The notes under the pieces were generated by a model that was not told the DNA's origin, did not search any database, and worked only from the letters and a program-made list of their open reading frames with translations. Shown here in pieces: positions 42,975 to 52,612 of a DNA stretch of 64,000 nucleotides (position 1 is the first letter of the stretch; each line of letters starts with the position of its first letter). Source of the DNA: CAVWDI01 sp963793095. GTDB taxonomy: Bacteria; Chloroflexota; Anaerolineae; Anaerolineales; UBA4823. The DNA is taken from the NCBI GenBank assembly GCA_963793095.1, contig CAWBYY010000007.1, forward strand, positions 1 through 64,000. Reading direction: 5' to 3'. Position numbers and translations under genes: made by a program.

Positions 42975-44273
42975 TTAAATCATTTTCGTGATCAGTTCAA
43001 AAGTAGCTGCTCCTACAAGCTCAAAAGATACTTCTTGGAGAACAGTACTGACAACTGGCCAGTATTTTTTCTTAAATTTAGGCAATACCCCACTGACGGG
43101 CTCCAATTCCTCTCGACCGCCTGAAGCAAGCCAGGTTTGAACGCTGGTTTCGGATTCTTCTTCCCCGGGAGGCGCAGATATCTCTCGCACAATCCAGTTC
43201 TCCAGGCTTACCGAAAATAAACGATAAGTGCCAGATTCCACATCTTCCAGCAGCAAGCCTCGTTTGATGAGTTCCGGGATATCTAGATATGCACGAGAAT
43301 GAATCTTGGCGATATTTTCAATGGTGGTAATGGTCTTCTCGGATGGCTTCTGTTGGTTTAGAGCAATGATCGCCAGCAGGGCGATCTTCTCGCTCTCGGT
43401 TGAGTGAGACCACATATAGGTAAAGTGGGATTCAGCCTGGGTGTCGAAATGATCTACCATATCCTTCACCGCAGCTTCGGTCTGCAATCCCTTCTCTCTC
43501 GCCTCTACCATATAATTCCCTGCGATTTGAACGAAAAATGGGTATCCGCCGCCCAATCGCGCAATGATTTCTTTCTCTTCAGGGGAAAGAGTAAATTCTG
43601 TCTCCGAGAGGTAACCATCGAGCATTTCAATCACTTCTTCTCGACTGAAAGGACGCAAAATGACGTTGGCAAAAATATTGAAGAAAGGGGAGCCTTTCAG
43701 TTCCTCAGAGTGACATAGATCAATCAACTCGCGGCGAGTTGCAGTGACCAGCGGCATGTTTTGATGAATTGCCAATGCCCGCAGACCGCCAAAAAAATCA
43801 GATCCAAAGTTGGGATTCTGGGTTACGTATTCAAATTCGTCCAAAAAAAGAACAGTGGTCAGCCCCGATTCGGCAATCCTCTCGAACAGGTCTTCCAGAT
43901 CGAACAGGTCGAATTCACCTTGCTCTCTGACAGCCTGGATCTCAGGCACGAGATCGGGGATGCAGATCGAACGTTCCATTTTTCGCAGCACACGCTGCCA
44001 GAAGCGCTGCGGGGTAATATCTGTCAGACCCTGGAAGTCGATATAGATCACGCAGTATTTTTCAGGATGCAGACCATGACCCACAGCGACTTCTGGGGTA
44101 TCGAGGTGCTTCAGCAGGGACGTCTTACCAATGCGGCGCTCGCCGACCACCGAGGTGCTCTCGTGGGCGCTGGAAAGCAGCCGGTTGACGATCTGCCGGA
44201 TATCTTCCTTCCGACCGTAAAAACGATTCGGGTCGCGGATCGGGTTGCCAAAGGTAAAGGGATTAGTGTTCAA
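42975..44273 (-). CDS. AAA/STAND-like ATPase
   Basis: 432 residues: NPFTFGNPIRDPNRFYGRK entry, Walker A GERRIGKTSLLKHL, Walker B TVLFLDEFEYV, sensor region LVTATRRELIDL, then a winged-helix-like C-terminal part (SRAYLDIPELIKRGLLLEDV). Start is TTG with GAGG upstream, 9 bases after the stop of the upstream gene (44283), so the two ATPases are co-transcribed and their N-terminal domains are related. Likely a signal-transducing NTPase; target unknown. Confidence 0.75.
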   Translation of the reverse strand: MNTNPFTFGNPIRDPNRFYGRKEDIRQIVNRLLSSAHESTSVVGERRIGKTSLLKHLDTPEVAVGHGLHPEKYCVIYIDFQGLTDITPQRFWQRVLRKMERSICIPDLVPEIQAVREQGEFDLFDLEDLFERIAESGLTTVLFLDEFEYVTQNPNFGSDFFGGLRALAIHQNMPLVTATRRELIDLCHSEELKGSPFFNIFANVILRPFSREEVIEMLDGYLSETEFTLSPEEKEIIARLGGGYPFFVQIAGNYMVEAREKGLQTEAAVKDMVDHFDTQAESHFTYMWSHSTESEKIALLAIIALNQQKPSEKTITTIENIAKIHSRAYLDIPELIKRGLLLEDVESGTYRLFSVSLENWIVREISAPPGEEESETSVQTWLASGGREELEPVSGVLPKFKKKYWPVVSTVLQEVSFELVGAATFELITKMI

Positions 44274-44282
44274 AAGAGTGCC

Positions 44283-44900
44283 TCATTGGTCTAATTCCAC
44301 CCCCTGTAGATCCCAGAGTTTGTAATTGTCAAATTCGCATGAAGCCCCAAAATTTGCCTGTAAAATGTGCTGGGTAAATACGGTACCTCTGTCCGGGTTG
44401 GGAACGGTGTATGCCAACTCCCCATTTAGAAAGACAGTAATTTGTTCATCAAAAACAATTACTGTCGCACTATTAAATTGAGTAAAATCGTATTTGTTGT
44501 GTGTTACAACAACTTCAATCCACTGGTCTGGATGCACGTAATGTCCCAAAGAAGTCGTACCGTCAGCAAAGAATCCAACAGGAACATATCGTCTGAGTTC
44601 CCCAGTTCCATCATTTATAAAATTAAAATTACAGTGACCCAGGGAGGTGGAGACTTCCAACATACGAATCTCAAATTCGACTGCGAAGCTGTCAGATTTG
44701 AGGCGGCTCGGTGTTGCGTTGGCATCTTTATCACGACTTTCACTGGTAACTATTAACTTTCCATTCTCCACACGAGCATCTCCCACAGGGATCACCAAAA
44801 ACCCAGGTGTCGAAGTTAGTCTCAAAAAGAGGCTGCTCATTCTTAATGATTTCAAGCGCGTTTCTGGTAGCCGGGTCAAGTGGGGGTGGGATTCCCGCAT
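44283..44900 (-). CDS. C-terminal extracellular beta-sandwich of the 47714 receptor-like gene
   Basis: The real content starts near TPGFLVIPVGDARVENG and runs through a LamG/concanavalin-like domain (DSFAVEFEIRMLE ... DGTTSLGHYVHPDQWIEVVV ... EFDNYKLWDLQGVEL). It nearly duplicates the previous domain of the 44740 frame (ARLGHYVHPDDWP ... FDEYRIWDLSEV). An indel near 44785 separates the two frames. Confidence 0.65.
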   Translation of the reverse strand: MRESHPHLTRLPETRLKSLRMSSLFLRLTSTPGFLVIPVGDARVENGKLIVTSESRDKDANATPSRLKSDSFAVEFEIRMLEVSTSLGHCNFNFINDGTGELRRYVPVGFFADGTTSLGHYVHPDQWIEVVVTHNKYDFTQFNSATVIVFDEQITVFLNGELAYTVPNPDRGTVFTQHILQANFGASCEFDNYKLWDLQGVELDQ

Positions 44901-47289
44901 CAGTGAAATCTACCTCACTTAAATCCCAGATCCGGTATTCATCGAATGAGCAAATAATTTCCCCCTCGGCACCGAGTCCGTGATTGTAATATAAGGCGCT
45001 TCCGTCCGGGTCCAATGCGGAATAGATAATTTGCCCGTCAACCAGAGTGGTTATCTGCTCTCCAATAACTATAAACGTGAGTTTGTTGGAATCCGCAATC
45101 TCGAATTTGTTACCTGTAAAAGCTGGCCAATCATCTGGATGCACATAATGTCCTAAACGCGCATTCCCATCATGTGAAAAACCAGCCAATAGCATTCTGG
45201 TCGATTTGCCGGTATGATTATTCGCAGATTCTATGTAGCAGTTGGCTTCGTCTGTTTCAGAACCCGAAATTTCTAGATCGACTTCCACCGCGAACCTCTC
45301 GGAATTAAGATTGCTGAGATTGATATACGATTGCTGCCCCAACATTTCATTGGCGATAATTAACATTCCATTCTCTACTGCAACATTCTCAACGGGGGCA
45401 CCCAGATCCCAATAGTCGAAGCTGTGCTTGTAAGTAGGTTCTTTGATCTGGATTTTATTGAGGGCAACTTGTACGGCTGGATTCACTTTAATATCTTCTT
45501 CTGCTTCTTGTTTTTCTGGTACACTCGAAGGTTCCGTTGAGACAGGCATTTCGATGTCAGTTACCGTCGGTTTGCTAACAACAGCCGTGACAGGCGAATC
45601 AGTCACTGTGATTGTCGGGCTGGTATCAGCCGTGAAAATTGCGTTCAATAACCGCGGTCCAAAAAATATGCCAAAAATAACAAATGAAGCAAATACCAGT
45701 ACCGCTGGTATCCACACACGTCGCCAAACATTGCGGTAGGCTTGATCTGATGATTGTGCAGTAAAATCCGTTTCGATCTGGCGGATTGTTTGCCGTATAC
45801 GTTCTGATTCAGGCAGGTCAAATTCGAGCAGGCGCCGCCAGAACGCCAGCGCTTTTACGTATTCACCAGCATCCGTGAAAGTCCTTGCCCAATGGTTCAA
45901 TTTACCGACCCTGGTTGCCTGGGCTTTTTGGCGGCTGGATTGCAACCGATCAGAATCCATTGGCGTTTCGGGATGCTGTTGGGCCAGGTAAGAGTTGATC
46001 AAGTAACCTTCATCCCAGTGTTCCCGGGCAAATTCTTGCTCAGATAAATACTCCAGGATCTCGAAGCGGACGTCTTCTGAGACAGTCATTTTTTGAATGG
46101 CTTTGGAATAAATGTCGAATTCATCAGGATCAGGTGAAACCTTGAGTGCCTCAGCCAATAATTCCTGGGCTTGTGGGATGTCTCCAACAAGCAGAGCCTG
46201 AACAATTTCTATACGGTATAACCGCATCAGTTCTTGCGTTGCGTTGCGATGCAGGGGATTGACCTCCAGGACTTGCAGGAAGGCAGCTCGTGCTGCTTCC
46301 CAATGTTCCAGGGCAGCCTCGGCATCGCCAAGCGCAAAGTAGGCATTACAATAACCCGTCTGTACACGAATACTTTCCCCGAAATTCTCCATGAGATCCG
46401 AAAAGACCGTGACCGACTGATCCAGATTCCCTGCGCCCAGGTAACATTCCCCCAATCCTAATTGGGCATCCAGATTATCCGGGTCTTCTCCAAGGGCGGT
46501 GTTGAAGCATTCAATCGCTTTAGCAAAGCGGGAACTGGCCTGATACTCCTGCCCCAATTCCAGGTTGCGGCTGATGATGGGATTAGCTTCTGTCAGCTCC
46601 TCCCGGACCCTGTCAAAAGGTCGGTTAATCTGCATCCACATCCTCATCAGATGGATCACAAATTGATTCTTCTCCGTAATGACATCTTTGTCTCGCAAAT
46701 AGATAAGGGCAGAATTTAAATCCGCTTCTGTGAAGCGGACCTGTTGTTCTCGGAGCAACTGGCTAAGTTGTTCTGTTGCGGTTTCTGTATTGAATTGAGC
46801 CAATCCTGCCAGAACCCATTTCTGCAGGATGGTTGCCTCATCCCACACAAATTTTAAATTGACTGTACCCCGTTCGACCACATCCGATAAGATGTTTTCG
46901 ACATCTTCTCCATCAATGTTCCGCTTGCCAGTTTTCTGACACATAGAGAATAGTTCATGGCAAACCAATTGAACAAAATACGGGTGTCCAGAAGTAACTT
47001 CAAAGATCTGTTCTAAAGCCTGAGGATCATAGCTCAGGGCACCTGCAACTGGTTGTGTAATCAGGCGGGTACAGTCATCCTTCTTCAGGAAACTAATCTT
47101 ACGATATAAAGCCGTCTTGAAGAAATCCGTATATGCGGCCTGCATATGTTCCAACTTATTCCCCGAAGACCCTATTGAAAAAATAAAATTGAGTTTTTTA
47201 TTTTCCATCAGCCGCCGGAGATAGGCGATGAGCGGCTTGCTGAGAGAGTTCCTGTATACTGGGATCAGTGAGCGTGTCAAATTCATCAA
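44740..47289 (-). CDS. TPR, transmembrane and extracellular part of a receptor-like AAA ATPase
   Basis: 849 residues in this frame. The first 50 are the end of the ATPase domain (LIAYLRRLMENKKLNFIFSIG); a winged-helix region follows, then TPRs (about 240-420), a membrane helix (WIPAVLVFASFVIFGIFFG, about 525-543), a Thr/Pro/Val-rich linker and a beta-sandwich domain. Topology: ATPase and TPRs inside, lectin-like domains outside. The N-terminal ATPase is at 47286-47714 and the second outer domain at 44283; three indels break what must be one gene of about 1,140 codons. Confidence 0.7.
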   Translation of the reverse strand: MMNLTRSLIPVYRNSLSKPLIAYLRRLMENKKLNFIFSIGSSGNKLEHMQAAYTDFFKTALYRKISFLKKDDCTRLITQPVAGALSYDPQALEQIFEVTSGHPYFVQLVCHELFSMCQKTGKRNIDGEDVENILSDVVERGTVNLKFVWDEATILQKWVLAGLAQFNTETATEQLSQLLREQQVRFTEADLNSALIYLRDKDVITEKNQFVIHLMRMWMQINRPFDRVREELTEANPIISRNLELGQEYQASSRFAKAIECFNTALGEDPDNLDAQLGLGECYLGAGNLDQSVTVFSDLMENFGESIRVQTGYCNAYFALGDAEAALEHWEAARAAFLQVLEVNPLHRNATQELMRLYRIEIVQALLVGDIPQAQELLAEALKVSPDPDEFDIYSKAIQKMTVSEDVRFEILEYLSEQEFAREHWDEGYLINSYLAQQHPETPMDSDRLQSSRQKAQATRVGKLNHWARTFTDAGEYVKALAFWRRLLEFDLPESERIRQTIRQIETDFTAQSSDQAYRNVWRRVWIPAVLVFASFVIFGIFFGPRLLNAIFTADTSPTITVTDSPVTAVVSKPTVTDIEMPVSTEPSSVPEKQEAEEDIKVNPAVQVALNKIQIKEPTYKHSFDYWDLGAPVENVAVENGMLIIANEMLGQQSYINLSNLNSERFAVEVDLEISGSETDEANCYIESANNHTGKSTRMLLAGFSHDGNARLGHYVHPDDWPAFTGNKFEIADSNKLTFIVIGEQITTLVDGQIIYSALDPDGSALYYNHGLGAEGEIICSFDEYRIWDLSEVDFTDAGIPPPLDPATRNALEIIKNEQPLFETNFDTWVFGDPCGRCSCGEWKVNSYQ

Positions 47290-47714
47290 AGGTCAAAGAG
47301 GAGTATATGATCGTCGAGCAGCGAGCTAATACCTGGTAGAAATTCTTGGATCAGGTATTCAGGATTTGTGGAAAAATCAACCCGGTTAGGGGGAGGGGTG
47401 GTGATATTAAGTTCTTGTTTCAGGGTGCGGGCGATCTCGCGTGCAAGCCACCAAAGAAAACGATCCAGTGTTGTATTTGTCCTTCCTTGTAGATCAAAAA
47501 ACACCTGAATGTATTTCTCAGGTAAAAAATTGGGGATCTGTTTCAGGACAGAGGTTTTACCAACCCGGCGCTGACCGTGCAGGACTAAAATGTGGTCAAC
47601 ATATTTCCCCGCTAAATTGCGCTCGATCCAGTCAAACACGTCTTCGCGACCAAAGAACATACTGGCCTCGACGACGGGTGCTCCTGCAATATATGGGTTG
47701 AGAATTTCTTTCAA
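47286..47714 (-). CDS. N-terminal ATPase part of the receptor-like gene
   Basis: 142 residues: NPYIAGAPVVEASMFFGRED, Walker A GQRRVGKTSVLKQI, and the beginning of Walker B (HILLFD). In the next frame the DNA reads TFDEFDTLTDPSIQELSQQ, completing Walker B (LLLFDEFD), before another shift into the 44740 frame near 47240. Start is TTG at 47714. Related to the 42975 ATPase. Confidence 0.7.
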   Translation of the reverse strand: MKEILNPYIAGAPVVEASMFFGREDVFDWIERNLAGKYVDHILVLHGQRRVGKTSVLKQIPNFLPEKYIQVFFDLQGRTNTTLDRFLWWLAREIARTLKQELNITTPPPNRVDFSTNPEYLIQEFLPGISSLLDDHILLFDL

Positions 47715-48064
47715 GTATGTATCTCTACCCTTTGTAAATGGTTATTGAAAGGTTTGATTAAGGCTTAATCTGAGGGAATTATAATACATTTCACAATCTT
47801 GAAAAATCAAATTTTTATAACCAAGCCAAATATAGAAACAAATTGATAATTATTATTTTTCTTAAACGGCTCTATTGGTTAGTAGAATGAAAAATGCGCA
47901 CCTTTATTATAGCTAAACTATTGATTGGACTGGAGCCAGGATTTAATTTATATAATAAAAATTTGAAACAAACCTTATATTTTCCCAGGTTTTCCTTAAT
48001 TGCAGAACTTATTAATAACATGGAACCGCTCAACACCATCTGTTGGCGGTTCTATTAGGACTTA
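47715..48064. promoter_or_regulatory. AT-rich intergenic with candidate promoter and hairpin
   Basis: A TATAAT on the minus strand (47778-47783) is placed to start the receptor/ATPase operon. A hairpin at 48023-48052 (GAACCGC...CAACA / TGTTG GCGGTTC, one bulged T) lies just before the tRNA fragment. No coding sequence seen. Confidence 0.4.
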
Positions 48065-48106
48065 TGACCCCGACAGGACTCGAACCTGTAACCAATTGAT
48101 TAAGAG
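48065..48106 (-). other. 3' half of a tRNA-Lys (CUU) gene, att-type fragment
   Basis: On the minus strand the sequence fits, base for base, anticodon loop CTCTTAA, 3' anticodon stem TCAAT, variable loop, T arm ACAGG-TTCGAGT-CCTGT, acceptor CGGGGTC and discriminator A. Nothing resembling the 5' half lies upstream. A 3' tRNA fragment of this type is what site-specific integration of a mobile element leaves behind. Confidence 0.65.
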
Positions 48107-48215
48107 TTACAAATAGACAATTCCATTACGTACAACTACGTGCTAATCCGTCCATCCAGTCTATAAAAAGTGTAATTTACATTCCATTGTGTCCATTATT
48201 TCCATGCTGTGCTAT

Positions 48216-48270
48216 CCAATCTGCACTGGAACTGCACCGGAACGTAGCCAGAACTGCACCAGATCTGCAC
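48216..48270 (-). repeat. Five 11-bp direct repeats (candidate recombinase arm sites)
   Basis: Exactly spaced 11-mers; on the minus strand GTGCAGATCTG, GTGCAGTTCTG, GCTACGTTCCG (degenerate), GTGCAGTTCCA, GTGCAGATTGG. Short regularly spaced direct repeats near a tRNA-end core are typical of arm-type binding sites for tyrosine recombinases. Confidence 0.6.
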
Positions 48271-48296
48271 TAAGCATGATGAAGGAAAGGCGACTC

Positions 48297-48971
48297 AATT
48301 CTGTTTAATTAACAAATTGGGCTGCTTGGTAGGAGGGGACCAAGTGACTATAATAAAATTAAACAAACATTTATTATCAGACGGGGTTGGGAGGTGTTCC
48401 TTGAAGGATGTGGGTAGATTTTTTTATACCCCGTTGTACTCGAGTAAGTTTGTGTCTCCAAATTCTCATGCATTTGATATTGGAGAAGAATGAGGCTGGG
48501 ATACAAAAATTTTTTGATACACACAATACGGAGCAGGTACTTTGAGCGCTTACTACAAATATCAAGAGTGTTGAAAAAGTGGTTCTGTAGTATTGATGTA
48601 ATCCATTATTGTGAAAATTGAACGGATAAGCTCCAGTATTTCACTTTATACACGTAATTTGTTCTGATAAAATCCCAGTGAATGACGTTATCCAAATTAG
48701 ATTTCGATTTTGATTCAGTTAAATTGACTTTGGTGGTTTTCGTGCATTAAAATTTTTAGATATCAACCAGTTGGGGGGCACATATAGACTGAATGGTTGG
48801 GATGGGATCAATTACAATTGTCAAACCCAAATTTTCTTTACAGAGGTCAAAGTGAAGGAAGCAATTCCGCGCCTGACAACAGCCGATTCTATTTTTGCCA
48901 CCAACAGGGAATACGCCCTGCACATTGATCGGATTGACTGATCGACTAAATTCGGTTAGATTTATTATACA
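48297..48971. other. Intergenic, no gene seen
   Basis: About 675 AT-rich bases. A small hairpin CTTGGT/ACCAAG occurs at 48325-48344. Short open frames here lack ribosome sites and family resemblance. Confidence 0.4.
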
Positions 48972-50369
48972 ATGCAAACAAAACAAGGACTCTCATGTCT
49001 GGTGGCAACCGGCCATTTGGGTTATTCTCCGCTCCATCCTGAAACATTTTGGCGCGGTTTGGAGCAGTTTGAGCCAAAGGCGGTGATTGCCGATTCCGGT
49101 AGTTGTGATATAGGACCAGAACCCTTAGCCTCTGGCAGAGCTTCGAGTTCAGCCGAATGGCAAAAGCACGATATTGAGATTTTGTTGCTGGGCGCCCGTC
49201 AAAAAGGAATCCCATTGATCATCACCTCAGCGAGTGATACCGGCACAAACAAAGGGGTTGACCAGTATGCCCAAATCGTGCGTGACTTGGCAACTGAGCA
49301 TCGCTTGGGTCCGCTGAAACTGGCGCTGATTAAACACAACATGACTCGCGGCTATCTACGGGGTCTGCTGATGAAGGGCACTACCATTCGTGGGCTGGAT
49401 GGATTTCCGCCGCTGCAACGGCGGGACATCGAACGGACAACTCACTTTGTTCCGGTGATGGGTTCGGAACCAATTATGCAATCCCTGACCGAAGATCCGG
49501 ATGTGATTATTACATCCCGCACAAGTGACTGCTGCCCATTCGCAGCGTTTGCCATGCACCATGGTTACAGTGCGGACTTGGCCTATTTCTGGGGGAAGGT
49601 CCTTGAGTGCGGGTCGTTTGTGGCTTATCCCAAACTGGTTAATCACTCGGTGCTGGGAATCATCTACGATGACAGGATCGCCGTGACTGCTATTCACGAC
49701 GAACAACGAGTCACCCCACTCTCCCTGCGCAAACATGCAGCCTATGAAAGAAGCTCGTTTAAGGGAGAGGCAGTGGCCGGAGGCTTTATTCATATCGAAG
49801 GGATGGAAGCCGAAGAGGTGGATGAAAAGACTTCCGCAGCCTGGGGATCACGCTTCAAGCCCAGCCCGACCTACAATGTCAAACTGGAGGGGGCTGGCTA
49901 TGTGGGTCATAAAGCCGAGTATTTGATTGGAATTCGTTCACAATCCTTCATCGAGAAATTGGATGATGTAATCTCTTTTACACGCCAGGAACTCAGGAAT
50001 TCTTATGATGGTGTCCCCTATGAACTCTACTTTTCAAGGTATGGGATCGATGGGGTGCTGGGAGCAAGGGAACCACGGAAACGGGATCAGATTCATGAAG
50101 TGGGACTGTTGATCGAGGTAATAGCCGCTACGAAAGAACTAGCCATGGAGATAGCCAAGCTTACTGGAAGATTGCTCCTCTTCACACCTGTCTTGAGTGA
50201 GCGGGGGTCTGCCGGCCGTGTGCAGCTGCGCAATGAAGAAGCAAGCTATTATGGCAAGGCGTATGAATGGACCATAAATCATATTATTGAGTTTGCCTCG
50301 GCGCAGGATGCGGCAGCCCATTTTCCGATCACGTATGAGACTGTAAGGCCTTTAAAGAGGATTAAGTAA
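48972..50369 (+). CDS. AtuA-like protein (DUF1446, acyclic terpene utilisation family)
   Basis: 465 residues. The N-terminal half resembles AtuA: ADSGSCDIGPEPLASG, PLIITSASDTGTNKGVDQY, DPDVIITSRTSDCCPFAAFAM, YFWGKVLECGSF. The family occurs in terpenoid and other acyl-CoA breakdown routes, with unproven chemistry. The next gene, 2 bases downstream, is a DUF4387 protein, its usual partner. The pair sits between the two att-like repeats, so it was probably brought in as cargo. Confidence 0.8.
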   Translation: MQTKQGLSCLVATGHLGYSPLHPETFWRGLEQFEPKAVIADSGSCDIGPEPLASGRASSSAEWQKHDIEILLLGARQKGIPLIITSASDTGTNKGVDQYAQIVRDLATEHRLGPLKLALIKHNMTRGYLRGLLMKGTTIRGLDGFPPLQRRDIERTTHFVPVMGSEPIMQSLTEDPDVIITSRTSDCCPFAAFAMHHGYSADLAYFWGKVLECGSFVAYPKLVNHSVLGIIYDDRIAVTAIHDEQRVTPLSLRKHAAYERSSFKGEAVAGGFIHIEGMEAEEVDEKTSAAWGSRFKPSPTYNVKLEGAGYVGHKAEYLIGIRSQSFIEKLDDVISFTRQELRNSYDGVPYELYFSRYGIDGVLGAREPRKRDQIHEVGLLIEVIAATKELAMEIAKLTGRLLLFTPVLSERGSAGRVQLRNEEASYYGKAYEWTINHIIEFASAQDAAAHFPITYETVRPLKRIK

Positions 50370-50371
50370 TC

Positions 50372-50698
50372 ATGGTGACATTAGGAACGCTGACCAACGA
50401 TATACAGTCTAAAAACGCGGGGATCAACATGATATGCTGCGATATTTTCTTTAGCAATGAAGAGATCTTTGAGAAAGTACGCAATTCCGGCTCTTTAACC
50501 CAGGATAAGTTGGCTGCCTACTTTCATCTTGCCCCCGAACGAATCATTGTTTTTGAAGTGGATGAGCGCTTCTTTGGGTATAAAATCACTATCCAACGCG
50601 CCCAAAGTGCAGGCTGCCCCTCTGAACGTGATCTCTATGGGACGGGTCTGTATGGGCCATTATCCGAATACGAAATTGATATTGCTCCACAGAGTTAG
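50372..50698 (+). CDS. DUF4387 family protein, partner of AtuA-like
   Basis: 108 residues: LGTLTNDIQSKNAGINMICCDIFF, then DKLAAYFHLAPERIIVFEVDE and IQRAQSAGCPSERDLYGTGLYGPL. This matches DUF4387, which is found fused or next to AtuA-like proteins. Likely a subunit of the same enzyme. Confidence 0.75.
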   Translation: MVTLGTLTNDIQSKNAGINMICCDIFFSNEEIFEKVRNSGSLTQDKLAAYFHLAPERIIVFEVDERFFGYKITIQRAQSAGCPSERDLYGTGLYGPLSEYEIDIAPQS

Positions 50699-51031
50699 TG
50701 ATAGCGTAACGGCCAGCAGAAATATAGAGATGATTCTCGGTTGTAAGTGGATATCGATGTAGTAACGCAGTGTTCCTATCTATGCCACCCAACCCAGCGT
50801 GCACCCGACTGGTAGGACTTGCCGCGTCTTCAGGCAGTTTACTTGGCTCAAAGTTGGTTCCGTTTCGGCGGCGTCACCTCGTCCAACCCACTTGTGGGTA
50901 ACGCAAGCTCTTAGATTTCAATTGAGGCCATCAATCTAACATTGTAGCGTGTCAGAACATGTGAGACAAAAAAAAGTGGAAAAATTAGAGTGACTTTTCA
51001 GCCAAAAAGAGGTTTTAAGTACTAAGGAGGT
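50699..51031. other. Intergenic, no gene seen
   Basis: About 330 bases after the DUF4387 gene. A GC-richer stretch (about 50780-50910) contrasts with the AT-rich surroundings but gives no convincing protein or RNA fold by eye. Confidence 0.3.
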
Positions 51032-51247
51032 GATTATGGTCGTGATAAAAACGACGTATATGAATGGGACCTGAAATACCCCATCAATATCCCAATCACA
51101 GTGGGGAAATGCACAAATATCCTAATTGAAAAAGAGGGATACCACGATTGGAAGCAAACCTTCTGTCCCCACACAACAGAAGGGATTTATGTTGAGATAA
51201 GTCTTGTGCCCCAAAAACTTCCCCCTTTACAAAAACAAGAATCTTAA
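51032..51247 (+). pseudogene. PEGA-domain-like C-terminal fragment
   Basis: An open frame without start codon reads DLKYPINIPITVGKCTNILIEKEGYHDWKQ in pieces and ends ISLVPQKLPPLQKQES. The IEKEGYHDW core is a PEGA-type beta-sandwich motif. The ATG with a good AAGGAGG site at about 51036 opens a different frame of only 12 codons, so this is probably the 3' remnant of a larger gene. Confidence 0.45.
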
Positions 51248-51310
51248 AGCATTAGCAATCAATAGAATTTTTATTTTGCCAAAAAATATTCGAGTTAAGA
51301 ACATATAAAT

Positions 51311-52114
51311 TTAATTCGGATTTTTTACTTCACTAATACCCTCGATTATATGATCTGCTGCATATGCATATCCAATTCCCACATTCGCCGATCTTCTTAA
51401 ATCACGGGCAATTCTCTCCATAATTGCGAATGATTTTTGTGTAGCATCTAGTGGATCAATGCCCATTATCATCATGCCACCTCTGGAAGTTGTTTTTCCA
51501 AGAATTTCTTGATTGGTTCTCAATGCATTAATCAGGTTATTAAATTGATCTTCTATTAATCCTGTTACAGCGCGAGTTATTATTCCCACAACTTTACCGG
51601 TCTTTAGATCCAATAGAGGACCTCCAGAATTCCCGCCATTAATACTTCCATCAATTTGAATTATTTTTATATCATCATTTTTGTGAATGCTAGATATGTA
51701 TCCTATGTGAGATGTTAAATAATTCATGCCAAATGGGTACCCAAGAAAAACAACCTGCTCCCCAACAGACATATTTGATGAATTTTCAAGTTCAAACACA
51801 TAACGTTCGTCAAATTCTAGTTCAGAGAGATGAATGTATACATAATCCTTTTCATCTTTATAAGATTCTGATGCAACAAAATTAATAATATCTTCTTTAA
51901 GGAAACGGATATAATTTTCGGGATTATCAGGATCAGTGTCAGCAAATCTAAAGTTAATTGCATCAAAGTCTCTCTCTCTGATTACATGGCTATTTGTTAC
52001 TATTCCACCCTTTACCAAAAATGCGCTTCCAAAACCCTTTCTTTCTCTATTAATTTCCAAGGATATTTGAACAACACCTGACCTAACTAAGGAAATTATT
52101 TCAACAGGATTCAT
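51311..52114 (-). CDS. Trypsin-like (S1C/HtrA-type) serine protease
   Basis: 267 residues. Catalytic His in GGIVTNSHVI, Asp in KDYVYIHL, Ser in GSINGGNSGGPLLD. No signal peptide and no PDZ domain, so it is a cytoplasmic protease domain with a C-terminal extension (MGIDPLDATQKSFAIMERIARDLRR). Trypsin-like domains of this kind recur in bacterial conflict systems; here it is cargo between the att-like repeats. Confidence 0.8.
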   Translation of the reverse strand: MNPVEIISLVRSGVVQISLEINRERKGFGSAFLVKGGIVTNSHVIRERDFDAINFRFADTDPDNPENYIRFLKEDIINFVASESYKDEKDYVYIHLSELEFDERYVFELENSSNMSVGEQVVFLGYPFGMNYLTSHIGYISSIHKNDDIKIIQIDGSINGGNSGGPLLDLKTGKVVGIITRAVTGLIEDQFNNLINALRTNQEILGKTTSRGGMMIMGIDPLDATQKSFAIMERIARDLRRSANVGIGYAYAADHIIEGISEVKNPN

Positions 52115-52612
52115 TCATTCCTCCATAATATATTTCGTGGTATTACAATACCAATATTACAAAATCCAGAAACCATAGTCAACACTTCCCCATAAAACTC
52201 CACATCATCTAGAAACAAAAAAATCCGACTCGAATTCGAAATTCAATAAAATTAAATATTTTTCTGAGTGAGTCTGCCCTCTGAAATAATTAAATCCACA
52301 GGTAACATTGTGGCATGAAAGTATTTGAGAAATGATCGCTGAGAGTTTTTGTTGTTTGTGATTCCGGTGTTAATCAGAATCCTTGTTGATAAAAATGCTC
52401 ATTATTAGCTGAAAATGAAAGTTTTTTTGTACAAATTACCCAAGCATCTCCATACAATTCAAATGTCCCTATTGATATCCTTGGGAATCGATTCTTGCAT
52501 TTTTTGCAGAGTCAACTGGTCTAGCACCTTGATGGACATAATAAAAAACCTCCTTTTTCACCTTTTATGGCGTTAAGAAGGTTTCTCAAGTTCGATAATT
52601 CCAAACTTTTGA
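52115..52612. other. Intergenic, no gene seen
   Basis: About 500 AT-rich bases upstream of the protease gene; presumably contains its promoter. No RNA or protein recognised. Confidence 0.35.

Larger units (their letters stand above)
48065..48296 (-). repeat. att-like direct repeat, copy 1
   Basis: About 230 bases that recur, in the same orientation, at 52613-52842. Shared blocks: TAACCAATTGATTAAGAG (tRNA end), TTCCATTACGT, AATCCGTCCAT, TTTCCATGCTGTGC, CCAATCTGCAC and GAAGGAAAGGCGACTC. The two copies bracket 4.3 kb of accessory genes. Confidence 0.7.

Noticed and set aside
48065..48180. Complete tRNA-Lys gene
   Set aside because: Only the anticodon loop to the 3' end fits; the sequence before it cannot form the D arm, 5' anticodon stem or 5' acceptor strand.
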